Assembly (NCBI RefSeq): GCF_002277025.1
Contig: NZ_NIWD01000008.1
Span: 463,514-527,513 of the forward strand
DNA from: Sphingopyxis sp. GW247-27LB
Lineage (GTDB): Bacteria > Pseudomonadota > Alphaproteobacteria > Sphingomonadales > Sphingomonadaceae
Reading direction: 5' to 3'
Length of the DNA: 64,000 nucleotides
How positions within the stretch are numbered: the first letter of the stretch is position 1; each line of letters begins with the position of its first letter. The position numbers and the translations under genes are program-made. Positions 34,329 through 42,535 of this stretch are shown here, in pieces. The notes beneath the pieces were generated by a model. The model saw nothing but the letters and a program-made list of their open reading frames with translations, was not told the origin of the DNA and made no database searches.

Positions 34329-37300
34329 ATGCTGCACCCTATGCCTACTCGATCGGACTCGGACGCTCCTGCCGCCTCCGTCCCCGCCGTTCCCAAGAAA
34401 ATCCAGACCGCTTATCTCGCCGCGCTGCGCGGCAGCGCCCTGCCCGGCGAAGGCGACGACATGGACGAAGCCGCGCTCGCCGACGCGAGCCGGTTCATCG
34501 CCGCCGCGGCGCTCGACCGCCCGCCGGGCACGCCGGTGCTCGCGCTCGAACCGATGGCCGCCGACGGCACCGACCGGCGGATGCGCCTCGCGATCGTCAA
34601 CGACGACATGCCCTTCCTTGTCGACTCGACCTCGCAGGTCGCGGCGGCGCAGGGGCTGGTGGTCCATCGCATTCTCCATCCCGTGGTCGCGGCGACCCGG
34701 GACGCCAAGGGGCATCTGACCGAGGCGGGCGCGCCGCAAAAGGGCGGCAAGGACCGCGAATCGGTCATCTATATGGAGCTCGAACGCGGCGACGCGCGCG
34801 CGCGCCGCCGCCTGCTCGACGCGATCGAAGCGGCGCTCGCCGACGTGCGCGCCGCGGTGACCGACTGGAAGGCGATGCGCGCCGCGATGCTCGCCGACGC
34901 CGCGATGCGCACCGACGACGAGGGCGCCGAACTGCTGCGCTGGTTCGAGGGTGGTGCGATGACCCAGCTCGGCCACGAATGGCGTGGCCGGAACGGCAAG
35001 GCGAGCGACGCGCTCGGCATCTGCGCCGCGAGTTCGAACCCGCTGCTGTCGCCCGCGGCCCTCGACGCGGCCTTCGCCTGGTTCGACAGGAATGAAGGGC
35101 GCGGGCCGTTGCTGATCAAATCGAACCGGCTGTCGGCGGTCCATCGCCGCGTGCTGCTCGACCTCGTCATCGTTCCCGAGCTGAAGGGCAAGACCGTCGA
35201 ACGGCTGTCGATCCACGCCGGCCTGTGGACAAGCGCCGCGCTGTCGGCGCGTCCCGGCCAGGTGCCGGTGCTGCGCGCGCAGCTCGCGGCGCTGATGGAC
35301 AAATTCGGCTTCGATCCGGCGGGTCACGCCGGCAAGGCGCTCGCGCACGCGCTGACCGCGTTGCCGCACGACCTGTTGATTTCGTTCGACGCCGACTCGC
35401 TCGAACGGCTGGCGCTGACCTCGATGTCGATCACCGACCGGCCGCGGCCGAAGCTGGTGATGATCGAAGGCGCGCTGGGGCGGCATTTGTTCGCCTTCGT
35501 CTGGCTGCCGCGCGACGAGGTGTCGACCGGCCGCCGGCTGGCGATCGAGGGCATGCTGGCACGCGAGGCGCGCGCTGGCGTGATCGGCTGGACGATGGTG
35601 CTCGAGGACGGCGGCGCGGCGCTGCTTCGCTACACGCTCGACCTTAGGAGCGGCGGGGTGATTCCCGATGCCGAGGCGCTGGGCACCATGCTCGAACAGA
35701 TGGTGCGCGGCTGGCAGCCCGAGGTCGAGGCGGCGCTGGCGAAGCGCGGCGACGCGGGCCGCGCGGCGGCGCTCGCCTCGCGCTTCGCGCCGCTCTTCCC
35801 GCCCAATTACCGCAACCTTTATGACCCCGAAGAGGCGGCGCGCGACATCTTGCGGCTGCGCGACCTCGACGCCGACCATCCGCGCGGCGTACGGCTTGCG
35901 CTCAAGAGCCTCGACGGCGACGACCGGCTGCGGCTCAAGGTCTACAGTGCGGCCGGAGCGCTCGCGCTGTCCGACGTTGTCCCGGCGCTCGAACATTTCG
36001 GCTTCGAGGTGCTCGAAGAGATTCCGACTGCCTTGAGCTATGGCCGGCCGGCCACGGGAGACGACGAACAGCCCGCCTTCATCCACGATTTCACGCTGCG
36101 CGTGCCGCCTGCGGTCGACGAGACCGCGCTGCTGCCGCACGCGCCGGTGATCGAGGCCGCGATCACCGCGGTGCTCGAAGGCTCGGCGGAGAACGACGCG
36201 TTCAACGAGCTGGTGCTGGTGACTCAGACCGATCCGCAGGCGATCGTCTGGCTGCGCGCCTGGTTCCGCTATCTGCGCCAGGGCGGGTCGAGCTATGGCA
36301 TGGACACCGTCGTCGCGGCGCTGCGCCACGCGCCCGCGCTGACCGCGGCGATGGTCGAGCGTTTCCGCGCGCTCCACGACCCGGCCGCGCGCGACGCGAA
36401 GCGCGCCGCGGCGCTCGAAGCCGAAATCCTGGCGGGCTTCGCCGGTATCAAGTCGATCGACGACGACCGTATCCTGCGCCTGTTCAACGCGGTGATCGGC
36501 GCGACGCTGCGCACCAACGCCTTCGCGCCCGCCGCCGAGGAGGCGCTGGCGTTCAAGATCGACAGCAGCAAGGTGCCGGGGCTGCCCAAGCCGCTGCCGT
36601 GGCGCGAGGTGTGGGTCTATTCGCCGCGCGTCGAGGGCATCCACCTGCGCGCCGGCCCGGTCGCGCGCGGCGGGCTGCGCTGGTCCGACCGGCGCGACGA
36701 CTTCCGCACCGAAATCCTCGGGCTGATGAAGGCGCAGCGCGTCAAGAACGCCGTGATCGTGCCGACCGGCGCGAAGGGCGGCTTCTATCCCAAGGCGCTC
36801 CCCGACGCGTCGCTCGACCGCGACGCCTGGTTCGCGGAAGGGACCGAATGCTATCGCATCTTCATCCGCTCGCTGCTGTCGATCACCGACAATATCGTTG
36901 CGGGCAAGGTCGTGCATCCGAAGGGCGTGGTGATCCACGACGGCGAGGACCCCTATTTCGTCGTTGCGGCGGACAAGGGCACCGCGACCTTCTCCGACGT
37001 CGCCAATGGCCTCGCGATGGAGCGCGACTTCTGGCTCGGCGACGCGTTCGCGAGCGGCGGGTCGCACGGCTATGACCACAAGGCGATGGGCATCACCGCC
37101 AAGGGCGCGTGGGTTTCGGTCCAGCGCCACTTCGCCGAAATGGGCGTCGACGTGCAGACCGACACGATCCGCGTCGCGGGCTGCGGTGACATGTCGGGCG
37201 ACGTGTTCGGCAACGGCATGCTGCTTTCGAAGGCGATTCAGCTCGTCGCGGCGTTCGACCATCGCCACATCTTCCTCGATCCGCACCCCGATCCGGCGAA

Positions 37301-39044
37301 AAGCTGGAAGGAACGCGAACGGCTGTTCCATCTGCCGCGGTCGAGCTGGGACGATTATGACAAGAAGCTGATCTCGAAAGGCGGCGGGGTGTTCCCGCGC
37401 AGCCAGAAGAGCATCCCGCTCACCGCCGAGATCAAGGCGATGCTCGACCTCAATGTCGACGAGATCGACCCCGCGGGGCTGATCTCGGCGATCCTCAAGG
37501 CGCCGGTCGACCTCCTCTGGTTCGGCGGCATCGGCACCTATCTGAAGGCAGCGAGCCAGAACAACGCCGAGGTCGGCGACCCCGCCAACGACGCGCTGCG
37601 CGTCGATGCCGAGGATCTGCGCGTCAAGGTGGTGGGCGAGGGCGCGAACCTCGGCGTCACCCAAGCGGCGCGCATCGCCTTCTCGCAGGGCGGCGGGCGG
37701 ATCAACGCCGACTTCATCGACAACAGCGCGGGCGTCGATTGTTCGGATAATGAGGTCAACATCAAGATCGCGCTCAATCGCGAGATGATCGAGGGCCGGC
37801 TGGCGCAAGACGATCGCGACGCGCTGCTCGTCCGCATGACCGACGATGTCGCGGCGCTGGTGCTCGAGGACAACCGCCTCCAGGCGCTCGCGCTGTCGAT
37901 CGCCGAAAAGGGCGGCGCGGGTGCGGTGCCGTCGCTGGTGCGGCTGATGGAGACGTTCGAGGGCAGCGGCCGGCTCGACCGCAAGGTCGAGGGGCTCGCG
38001 GTCAACGACGAGCTGCTGCGCCGCGCGCAGGAAGGGCGCGGGCTCGCGCGGCCCGAGCTCGCGGTGCTGCTGTCGACCGCGAAGCTCGCGCTGCAGGACG
38101 CGATCGAGGCGAGCGACCTGCCCGACGATCCGATGCTCGGCGGCGACCTTGCCGCGGCCTTCCCGGCCGAGATGCAGAAGGATTATGCGAAGGCGATCGC
38201 CGAGCATCAGCTGCGCCGCGAGATCATCGCGACGAAGCTCGCCAACCGCATCATAAACCGCATGGGCGTGGTCCATCCCTTCGAACTCGTCGAAGAGGAG
38301 GGCTGCGCGCTCGCCGACGTCGCCGCGGCGTTCGTCGCGGTCGAAAAACTGCTCGAGATGCGCGCGATATGGGACGCGCTCGACACCGCGAAGATCGACG
38401 AGGCGATCCGCCTGTCGCTGTTCAGCCAGGCGGCGTCGGCGATGGCCTCGCAAATGGCCGACCTGCTCCGCGTCGCGCCGACCCAGGCGCAGCCAGGGCC
38501 GCTCGTCGCGCGGCTCGAACCCGGTGTCGACCGGCTGACCGCGCGCGTCGACAGCCTGCTCAGCGATTCGGTGCGGCGCCAGTGGGACATGCTGAGCCAG
38601 CAATTGCTCGACGCCGGCGCGCCCGAGGCGCTGGCCGCGGCGGTGGTGCGCCTGTTCAAGCTCGATGGCGCGATCGGCATCGTCGACCTCGCCGAACGGC
38701 GCGGCGACGACGAGGTCGCGGTGACCCACGCCTTCACCCATCTCGGCGAGGCGCTGGGGCTCGACTGGGCGCAGACGCTCGCCGCGCACATGAGCCCGAC
38801 CGACCCGTGGGAGCGGCTGCTGGTCAACAGCCTCGCGCGCGATTTCCAGCAGATGCGGCTGGGCTTCCTTGCCGGACTGAAGGGTGAGAATCTCGACAAG
38901 GCGGTGACCGCATGGCTCGGCGAACAGGCGCCGCGCGTCGCGCAGTTCCGTACCACCGTCGACCGCGCGCGGACGATTCCGACCCCCAATGGCGCGATGC
39001 TGTCGCACCTTGCGGGACAGGCCCGCGGGCTGCTGGGACGCTGA
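34329..39044 (+). CDS. NAD-specific glutamate dehydrogenase, large (~170 kDa) type
   Basis: About 1571 residues, the length of the large bacterial NAD-dependent glutamate dehydrogenases (GDH2/L-180 class). It converts glutamate to 2-oxoglutarate and ammonia with NAD. N-terminal ~700 residues are the ACT-like and helical regulatory modules. The catalytic core follows: HLRAGPVARGGLRWSDRRDDFRTEILGLMKAQRVKNAVIVPTGAKGGFYPK (substrate and catalytic lysines), GDMSGDVFGNGMLLS, and FGGIGTYLKA in the nucleotide-binding half. A long helical C-terminal domain completes it. The start is uncertain: GTG 34302, ATG 34329 and ATG 34341 are all in frame and none has a strong ribosome site. Confidence 0.93.
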   Translation: MLHPMPTRSDSDAPAASVPAVPKKIQTAYLAALRGSALPGEGDDMDEAALADASRFIAAAALDRPPGTPVLALEPMAADGTDRRMRLAIVNDDMPFLVDSTSQVAAAQGLVVHRILHPVVAATRDAKGHLTEAGAPQKGGKDRESVIYMELERGDARARRRLLDAIEAALADVRAAVTDWKAMRAAMLADAAMRTDDEGAELLRWFEGGAMTQLGHEWRGRNGKASDALGICAASSNPLLSPAALDAAFAWFDRNEGRGPLLIKSNRLSAVHRRVLLDLVIVPELKGKTVERLSIHAGLWTSAALSARPGQVPVLRAQLAALMDKFGFDPAGHAGKALAHALTALPHDLLISFDADSLERLALTSMSITDRPRPKLVMIEGALGRHLFAFVWLPRDEVSTGRRLAIEGMLAREARAGVIGWTMVLEDGGAALLRYTLDLRSGGVIPDAEALGTMLEQMVRGWQPEVEAALAKRGDAGRAAALASRFAPLFPPNYRNLYDPEEAARDILRLRDLDADHPRGVRLALKSLDGDDRLRLKVYSAAGALALSDVVPALEHFGFEVLEEIPTALSYGRPATGDDEQPAFIHDFTLRVPPAVDETALLPHAPVIEAAITAVLEGSAENDAFNELVLVTQTDPQAIVWLRAWFRYLRQGGSSYGMDTVVAALRHAPALTAAMVERFRALHDPAARDAKRAAALEAEILAGFAGIKSIDDDRILRLFNAVIGATLRTNAFAPAAEEALAFKIDSSKVPGLPKPLPWREVWVYSPRVEGIHLRAGPVARGGLRWSDRRDDFRTEILGLMKAQRVKNAVIVPTGAKGGFYPKALPDASLDRDAWFAEGTECYRIFIRSLLSITDNIVAGKVVHPKGVVIHDGEDPYFVVAADKGTATFSDVANGLAMERDFWLGDAFASGGSHGYDHKAMGITAKGAWVSVQRHFAEMGVDVQTDTIRVAGCGDMSGDVFGNGMLLSKAIQLVAAFDHRHIFLDPHPDPAKSWKERERLFHLPRSSWDDYDKKLISKGGGVFPRSQKSIPLTAEIKAMLDLNVDEIDPAGLISAILKAPVDLLWFGGIGTYLKAASQNNAEVGDPANDALRVDAEDLRVKVVGEGANLGVTQAARIAFSQGGGRINADFIDNSAGVDCSDNEVNIKIALNREMIEGRLAQDDRDALLVRMTDDVAALVLEDNRLQALALSIAEKGGAGAVPSLVRLMETFEGSGRLDRKVEGLAVNDELLRRAQEGRGLARPELAVLLSTAKLALQDAIEASDLPDDPMLGGDLAAAFPAEMQKDYAKAIAEHQLRREIIATKLANRIINRMGVVHPFELVEEEGCALADVAAAFVAVEKLLEMRAIWDALDTAKIDEAIRLSLFSQAASAMASQMADLLRVAPTQAQPGPLVARLEPGVDRLTARVDSLLSDSVRRQWDMLSQQLLDAGAPEALAAAVVRLFKLDGAIGIVDLAERRGDDEVAVTHAFTHLGEALGLDWAQTLAAHMSPTDPWERLLVNSLARDFQQMRLGFLAGLKGENLDKAVTAWLGEQAPRVAQFRTTVDRARTIPTPNGAMLSHLAGQARGLLGR

Positions 39045-39052
39045 CGGCCCGG

Positions 39053-39075
39053 CCCTCTCCCCTTCGGGGAGGGGG
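39053..39075. repeat. Solitary palindrome after the glutamate dehydrogenase gene
   Basis: CTCCCC-TTC-GGGGAG with flanking pairs, followed by GGGTGGGGG. It resembles one hairpin half of the family A elements and could act as a weak transcription end; there is no U-tract. Confidence 0.5.
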
Positions 39076-39156
39076 TGGGGGCGTCCGCCGCCGATTAACC
39101 TCTTGCCAGTCCCTTTCTGGCATTCTCCGCCCGTTTCGTGACGAAAGGGGGCGGAC

Positions 39157-39429
39157 ATGGGCGGATTGACGAGCGCGATTCCGCTGGCGCTGATCGCGGG
39201 CTGGCTGGCGCTGCAGATTGCCGCGCTGATCCGTTTCCGGGGTGGCTGGCAGGTCGCGGCGCGGGTGCCCGCCTTCGCGATGGGTGCGGCGATCGCCGTC
39301 GCGCTGCTGGGCGTCGCCGCCGGATCCAACCTCGCGCCGATCTGGGTGTTCCTGGCCTTTCCGCTCTGTCTCGGCTGGCTGTTGCTGCTCTGGGCTGCGC
39401 GCGGTCTCGCCCTTGTCGCGACGCGTTGA
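39157..39429 (+). CDS. Small three-helix membrane protein
   Basis: A 90-residue protein made almost entirely of three hydrophobic segments (about 5-27, 38-57 and 63-84), with short charged connectors RFRGG and AARG. There are no recognisable motifs. The start ATG 39157 follows AGGGGGCGG. It lies between the glutamate dehydrogenase and ATP-grasp genes on the same strand. Function unknown. Confidence 0.6.
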   Translation: MGGLTSAIPLALIAGWLALQIAALIRFRGGWQVAARVPAFAMGAAIAVALLGVAAGSNLAPIWVFLAFPLCLGWLLLLWAARGLALVATR

Positions 39430-39477
39430 GCGGAGTATCGGCGCTCCGATTTCCCCCCTTCGCCGAAAGCTTCCGTC

Positions 39478-40341
39478 ATGCCCTATCAGCCGCGCGTCGC
39501 GATCCTCGTTCCGGCGCCGGGCTATCACGAGACATGGCAGCCCGCCTTCGCGCGCAAGGCGGCGGCGCTGGCGGGCGCCGGGCTCGCGGTCGAGCAGCGG
39601 GCGTGGATCGATCCCGGCGACCTGACCGGCTTCGACCTGATCCTGCCGCTGTTCGCCTGGGGCTATCAGCGCGATCCGGCGCGCTGGTATGCGCTGCTCG
39701 ACCGGCTGGAGGCCGAAGCGCTGCCCGTGGTCAACCCGGTGCCGGTGCTGCGCTGGAACAGCGACAAGGCCTATCTCGCCGAACTGGGCGCCGGCGGCGT
39801 CGCGGTCGTGCCGACGATTGAGGTCGCGGCGCTCGACGACGCGAGCCTCGCAGAGGCGCGCGGGAAACTCGGCGTCGAAGAGGTGGTGATCAAGCCCGCC
39901 ATCTCGGGCGGCGCCGACGGCACGCACCGCATCGCGCCGGATGCGCCGGTTCCCGCCGATGCGGTCGGCCGGCGCCGGCTAGTCCAGCCGCTGATGCCGG
40001 GCATATTGACCGAAGGCGAAGTCTCGCTCTTCTTCTTCGCCGACCGCTTCAGCCACGCCATCGTCAAGCGCCCCGCCGCGGGCGATTTCCGCGTCCAGAC
40101 GCAATTCGGCGGGCGCGAAGCGGCATGGGAGGCGAGCGGCGAGGCGCAGGCGCTCGCCGCCGCCGCGCTGGCGGCCGCGCCCGCGCCGCCCGTCTATGCG
40201 CGCGTCGACATGGTCGGCGACGCGGCGGGTCGCCTGCACATCATGGAACTCGAACTGATCGAGCCCTCGCTCTTCCTGAACTTCGCGCCCGACGGCGGTG
40301 CGGCGTTCGGGTGGGCGATCATGAGCGCATTGCCTCGTTAA
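39478..40341 (+). CDS. ATP-grasp domain protein
   Basis: A 287-residue protein with an ATP-grasp layout of the RimK/glutathione-synthetase-like type. An N-terminal Rossmann-like part comes first (FDLILPLFAWGYQRDPARWYALLDRLEAEALPVVNPVPVLRWNSDKAYLAEL). ATP-binding strands EVVIKPAISGGADGTHRI and RRLVQPLMPGILTEGEVSLFFF follow. The metal-binding end ARVDMVGDAAGRLHIMELELIEPSLFL carries acidic residues in the expected places. ATP-grasp enzymes join a carboxylate to an amine or thiol; the substrates are unknown. Relatives include the cycloserine-forming enzyme DcsG, but no such cluster is present. Confidence 0.75.
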   Translation: MPYQPRVAILVPAPGYHETWQPAFARKAAALAGAGLAVEQRAWIDPGDLTGFDLILPLFAWGYQRDPARWYALLDRLEAEALPVVNPVPVLRWNSDKAYLAELGAGGVAVVPTIEVAALDDASLAEARGKLGVEEVVIKPAISGGADGTHRIAPDAPVPADAVGRRRLVQPLMPGILTEGEVSLFFFADRFSHAIVKRPAAGDFRVQTQFGGREAAWEASGEAQALAAAALAAAPAPPVYARVDMVGDAAGRLHIMELELIEPSLFLNFAPDGGAAFGWAIMSALPR

Positions 40342-40547
40342 TCTGCGGATTCGATCTGCAGGATAGTCGCGTGCCAGATGAAGGCGATGAACGCGAGGAA
40401 GGCCAGCCATCCCGCGACATTTGTCAGCAGATTATCGGTGGCTCCCGATGCTATTTGCGATCCGATGTCTACAGTCATTCCGATCGTCGCGCCGCCTGCG
40501 ACGATGGGTGCAAGGATTCGCGTGCTTCTTAAGACAAGCTTTTGCAT
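40338..40547 (-). CDS. Very small membrane protein overlapping the RHH gene
   Basis: A 69-residue ORF starting MQKLVLRSTRILAPIVAGG with two hydrophobic stretches (about 9-25 and 43-62). It overlaps the last 19 bases of the RHH gene in another frame, and its 3' end overlaps the convergent ATP-grasp stop by four bases. Such overlap suggests coupling. The ORF extends in frame to 40688, but only the part from ATG 40547 looks like protein. No family recognised. Confidence 0.45.
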   Translation of the reverse strand: MQKLVLRSTRILAPIVAGGATIGMTVDIGSQIASGATDNLLTNVAGWLAFLAFIAFIWHATILQIESAD

Positions 40548-40771
40548 CGGTTCTGCCACAACCACTGCCGGATCGCCGAGGTCAGGTTCGGCGGATCGTC
40601 GGCGTCCATCCGCTCGACGTCGATGCGCGCGACGAGGGCGTTGACCGGAAGATCCAGCCGCGCCGCCTCGGCCTCGAGCGCATCCCAAAAGACGGGCTCG
40701 AGGCTGATCGAGGTCGGGTGGCCGGCGATGGTCACCGAGCGTTTTACCGGGGGATCATAAGGGGCGGTCAT
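40529..40771 (-). CDS. Ribbon-helix-helix domain protein
   Basis: An 80-residue protein: KRSVTIAGHPTSISLEPVFWDALEAEAARLDLPVNALVARIDVER...NLTSAIRQWLWQNRC. A beta-strand (RSVTIAGHPTSISLE) and two helices match the RHH_4 family of small proteins annotated in alphaproteobacteria as ribbon-helix-helix domain proteins. It may bind DNA as a dimer or may be an adaptor; the target is unknown. The start is ATG 40771. It is monocistronic or paired with the tiny membrane ORF downstream. Confidence 0.7.
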   Translation of the reverse strand: MTAPYDPPVKRSVTIAGHPTSISLEPVFWDALEAEAARLDLPVNALVARIDVERMDADDPPNLTSAIRQWLWQNRCKSLS

Positions 40772-40877
40772 CGCGGCAGCATAGCTCCTCTGCCGCCAAT
40801 CGAGGTACGAATTATTTGGGGGTGACCGCGATTCGGGCGGCGCCTAGATTGTTTGCGTGGAGCGAGGTGCGGACGGC

Positions 40878-41627
40878 GTGACGACAATGGGAATCCAGGC
40901 GCTCACCGAAAAGGAGAAGGAGACGCTACGCTTGCTGGTCAGCGGCTATGACGCCAAGTCGATGGCGCGGCACCTGGGACTGTCGGTGCATACGGTCAAC
41001 GAGCGGCTGCGCGATGCGCGGCGCAAGATGGCAGTGTCGAGCAGTCGCGAGGCGGCGCGGCAGCTACGCGAGAGCGAACGCCGGACCCCCGAAACCCTTG
41101 GGGACGAGCTTTTGGGGGGAGCCGGGGTGGCCCCGGGCGTGGAAGAGATGACGGCACCCGCCGGGACGCGCCGCATAGGGCGGCCGTCCGGCTGGATTGC
41201 AGGAGCTATCTTGATGTCGCTTGGTCTTGCCTTGCTCGCTTTCGCTTCGATGACTGGAAGCGCTGATACACCCGCCGCGGCGCCCTCGACCGCACCCGCC
41301 GAAAGCGCCGCGGTTGCGGCGGCGCGCGGCTGGCTGGCTTTGGTCGACCGCGGTGACTGGAACGCGAGCTGGGGGGCGACGGGGCAGGCGTTCAAGGCGC
41401 TCAACACGCCGGAGACCTGGGCCAGGGTGGCGCAGCAGGTGCAGGGACCGCTGGGCGCTGTGAAGTCGCGGGTGCTGGTCAGTGAGGAGACGGTGCCCGC
41501 GCCGCCCTATGGCTACCAGATGGTCAAGTTCCGCACCGATTATGCGAACAAGACGGGAGCGATCGAAACGCTGTCGCTGGTGCGCGAGGGCGGGGCTTGG
41601 CGCGTCGTGGGCGTGACGATCGAATAA
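40878..41627 (+). CDS. Membrane-tethered LuxR-type HTH protein with DUF4019 domain
   Basis: About 249 residues. It opens with a LuxR/GerE helix-turn-helix: LTEKEKETLRLLVSGYDAKSMARHLGLSVHTVNERLRDARRKMAVSSSREAARQL. A flexible linker leads to one membrane helix (WIAGAILMSLGLALLAFASM). The C-terminal ~110 residues (AARGWLALVDRGDWNASWGATGQAFKALNTPETWARVAQQVQGPLGAVKSR) match DUF4019 and would lie in the periplasm. A membrane-bound transcription factor sensing an envelope signal is the natural reading (inference). GTG 40878 is my choice; GTG 40857 and ATG 40887 are alternatives. Confidence 0.75.
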   Translation: MTTMGIQALTEKEKETLRLLVSGYDAKSMARHLGLSVHTVNERLRDARRKMAVSSSREAARQLRESERRTPETLGDELLGGAGVAPGVEEMTAPAGTRRIGRPSGWIAGAILMSLGLALLAFASMTGSADTPAAAPSTAPAESAAVAAARGWLALVDRGDWNASWGATGQAFKALNTPETWARVAQQVQGPLGAVKSRVLVSEETVPAPPYGYQMVKFRTDYANKTGAIETLSLVREGGAWRVVGVTIE

Positions 41628-41630
41628 ACC

Positions 41631-41661
41631 CGTCGTCATTCTCGCCTTCGCGGGGACGACG
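41631..41661. terminator. Hairpin between convergent genes
   Basis: CGTCGTC (41631-41637) pairs with GACGACG (41655-41661), with a small CGCC-TTCG-CGGG-like inner stem. It lies between the convergent DUF4019 and phaB genes and could end transcription from the left; there is no good U-tract. Confidence 0.4.
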
Positions 41662-41702
41662 ATGCAAGGGCAATGGCGAGGGAGGCGTGGCGCCTCCCTT
41701 GC

Positions 41703-42425
41703 TTAATACATATGCTGCCCGCCGTTGATCGACATCGTCGACCCGGTCACGAACCCGGCATTCTCGCTGCACAGGAAGGCGACCCCGCGCGCGATTTCGT
41801 CGGCCTGGCCCAGCCGTCCTACCGGGATTTTGGCGACGATCTTTTCGAGCACCGGCGCGGGGACCGCGGCGACCATGTCAGTGTCGATATAGCCCGGCGC
41901 GATCGCGTTCACGGTGACGCCCTTCTTGGCGCCTTCCTGCGCCAGCGCCTTGGTGAAGCCGTGGATGCCCGATTTGGCGGCGGCGTAATTGACCTGGCCG
42001 TACTGCCCTGCCTGCCCGTTGATCGACCCGATGTTGACGATGCGGCCCCAGCCGCGCTCGACCATGCCGGGGAAGCAGGCTTTCGCCATGTTGAAGCAGC
42101 CGCCGAGGTTGATGCGCATCACGTCGTGCCAGTCGTCGTAGGTCATCCGCGCGAGCGTGCCGTCGCGGGTGATGCCGGCGTTGTTGACGACGATGTCGAC
42201 CGGGCCGATCTCCGCGGCGACGCGCGCGCAGCCGTCGAGGCACGCCTGATGGTCGCCGACGTCCCATTTATACGCCGGGATGCCGGTGCGATCGGTGAAG
42301 GCCTTCGCTTTTTCGTCGTTGCCGGCATAGTTGGCGACGACGGTGACGCCGTCCGCCTGAAGCCTCAGCGAGATCGCTTCCCCGATGCCGCGGCTGCCGC
42401 CGGTGACGATTGCGATGCGTGCCAT
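41703..42425 (-). CDS. phaB: Acetoacetyl-CoA reductase
   Basis: A 240-residue SDR enzyme with the PhaB sequence signature: RIAIVTGGSRGIGEAISLRLQADG, VDIVVNNAGITRDGTLARMTYDDWHDVMRINLGGCFNM, and the catalytic NIGSINGQAGQYGQVNYAAAKSGIHGFTKALAQEGAKKGVTVNAIAPGYIDTDM. It reduces acetoacetyl-CoA to (R)-3-hydroxybutyryl-CoA with NADPH, the second step in polyhydroxybutyrate synthesis. The frame is open far upstream, but ATG 42425, after GGGAGAGC, gives the canonical start. No phaA or phaC gene is adjacent. Confidence 0.93.
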   Translation of the reverse strand: MARIAIVTGGSRGIGEAISLRLQADGVTVVANYAGNDEKAKAFTDRTGIPAYKWDVGDHQACLDGCARVAAEIGPVDIVVNNAGITRDGTLARMTYDDWHDVMRINLGGCFNMAKACFPGMVERGWGRIVNIGSINGQAGQYGQVNYAAAKSGIHGFTKALAQEGAKKGVTVNAIAPGYIDTDMVAAVPAPVLEKIVAKIPVGRLGQADEIARGVAFLCSENAGFVTGSTMSINGGQHMY

Positions 42426-42535
42426 GTCTGCTGCTCTCCCACACGAGTCTATTGGCTCATGATTAGGATGCGCCGCATGGCCCCGCAAGTTGACCGTTAC
42501 GTCAATCGCAAAGCTATTCAGGACCCTATCGCGCG

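Noticed and set aside
33300-39479. A 2059-codon open frame on the minus strand opposite the PAS-like and glutamate dehydrogenase genes
   Set aside because: It is antisense to well-supported genes, has low-complexity Arg/Ala/Glu-rich composition and no domain. In G+C-rich DNA, stop codons are rare opposite real genes, so this is a shadow frame.
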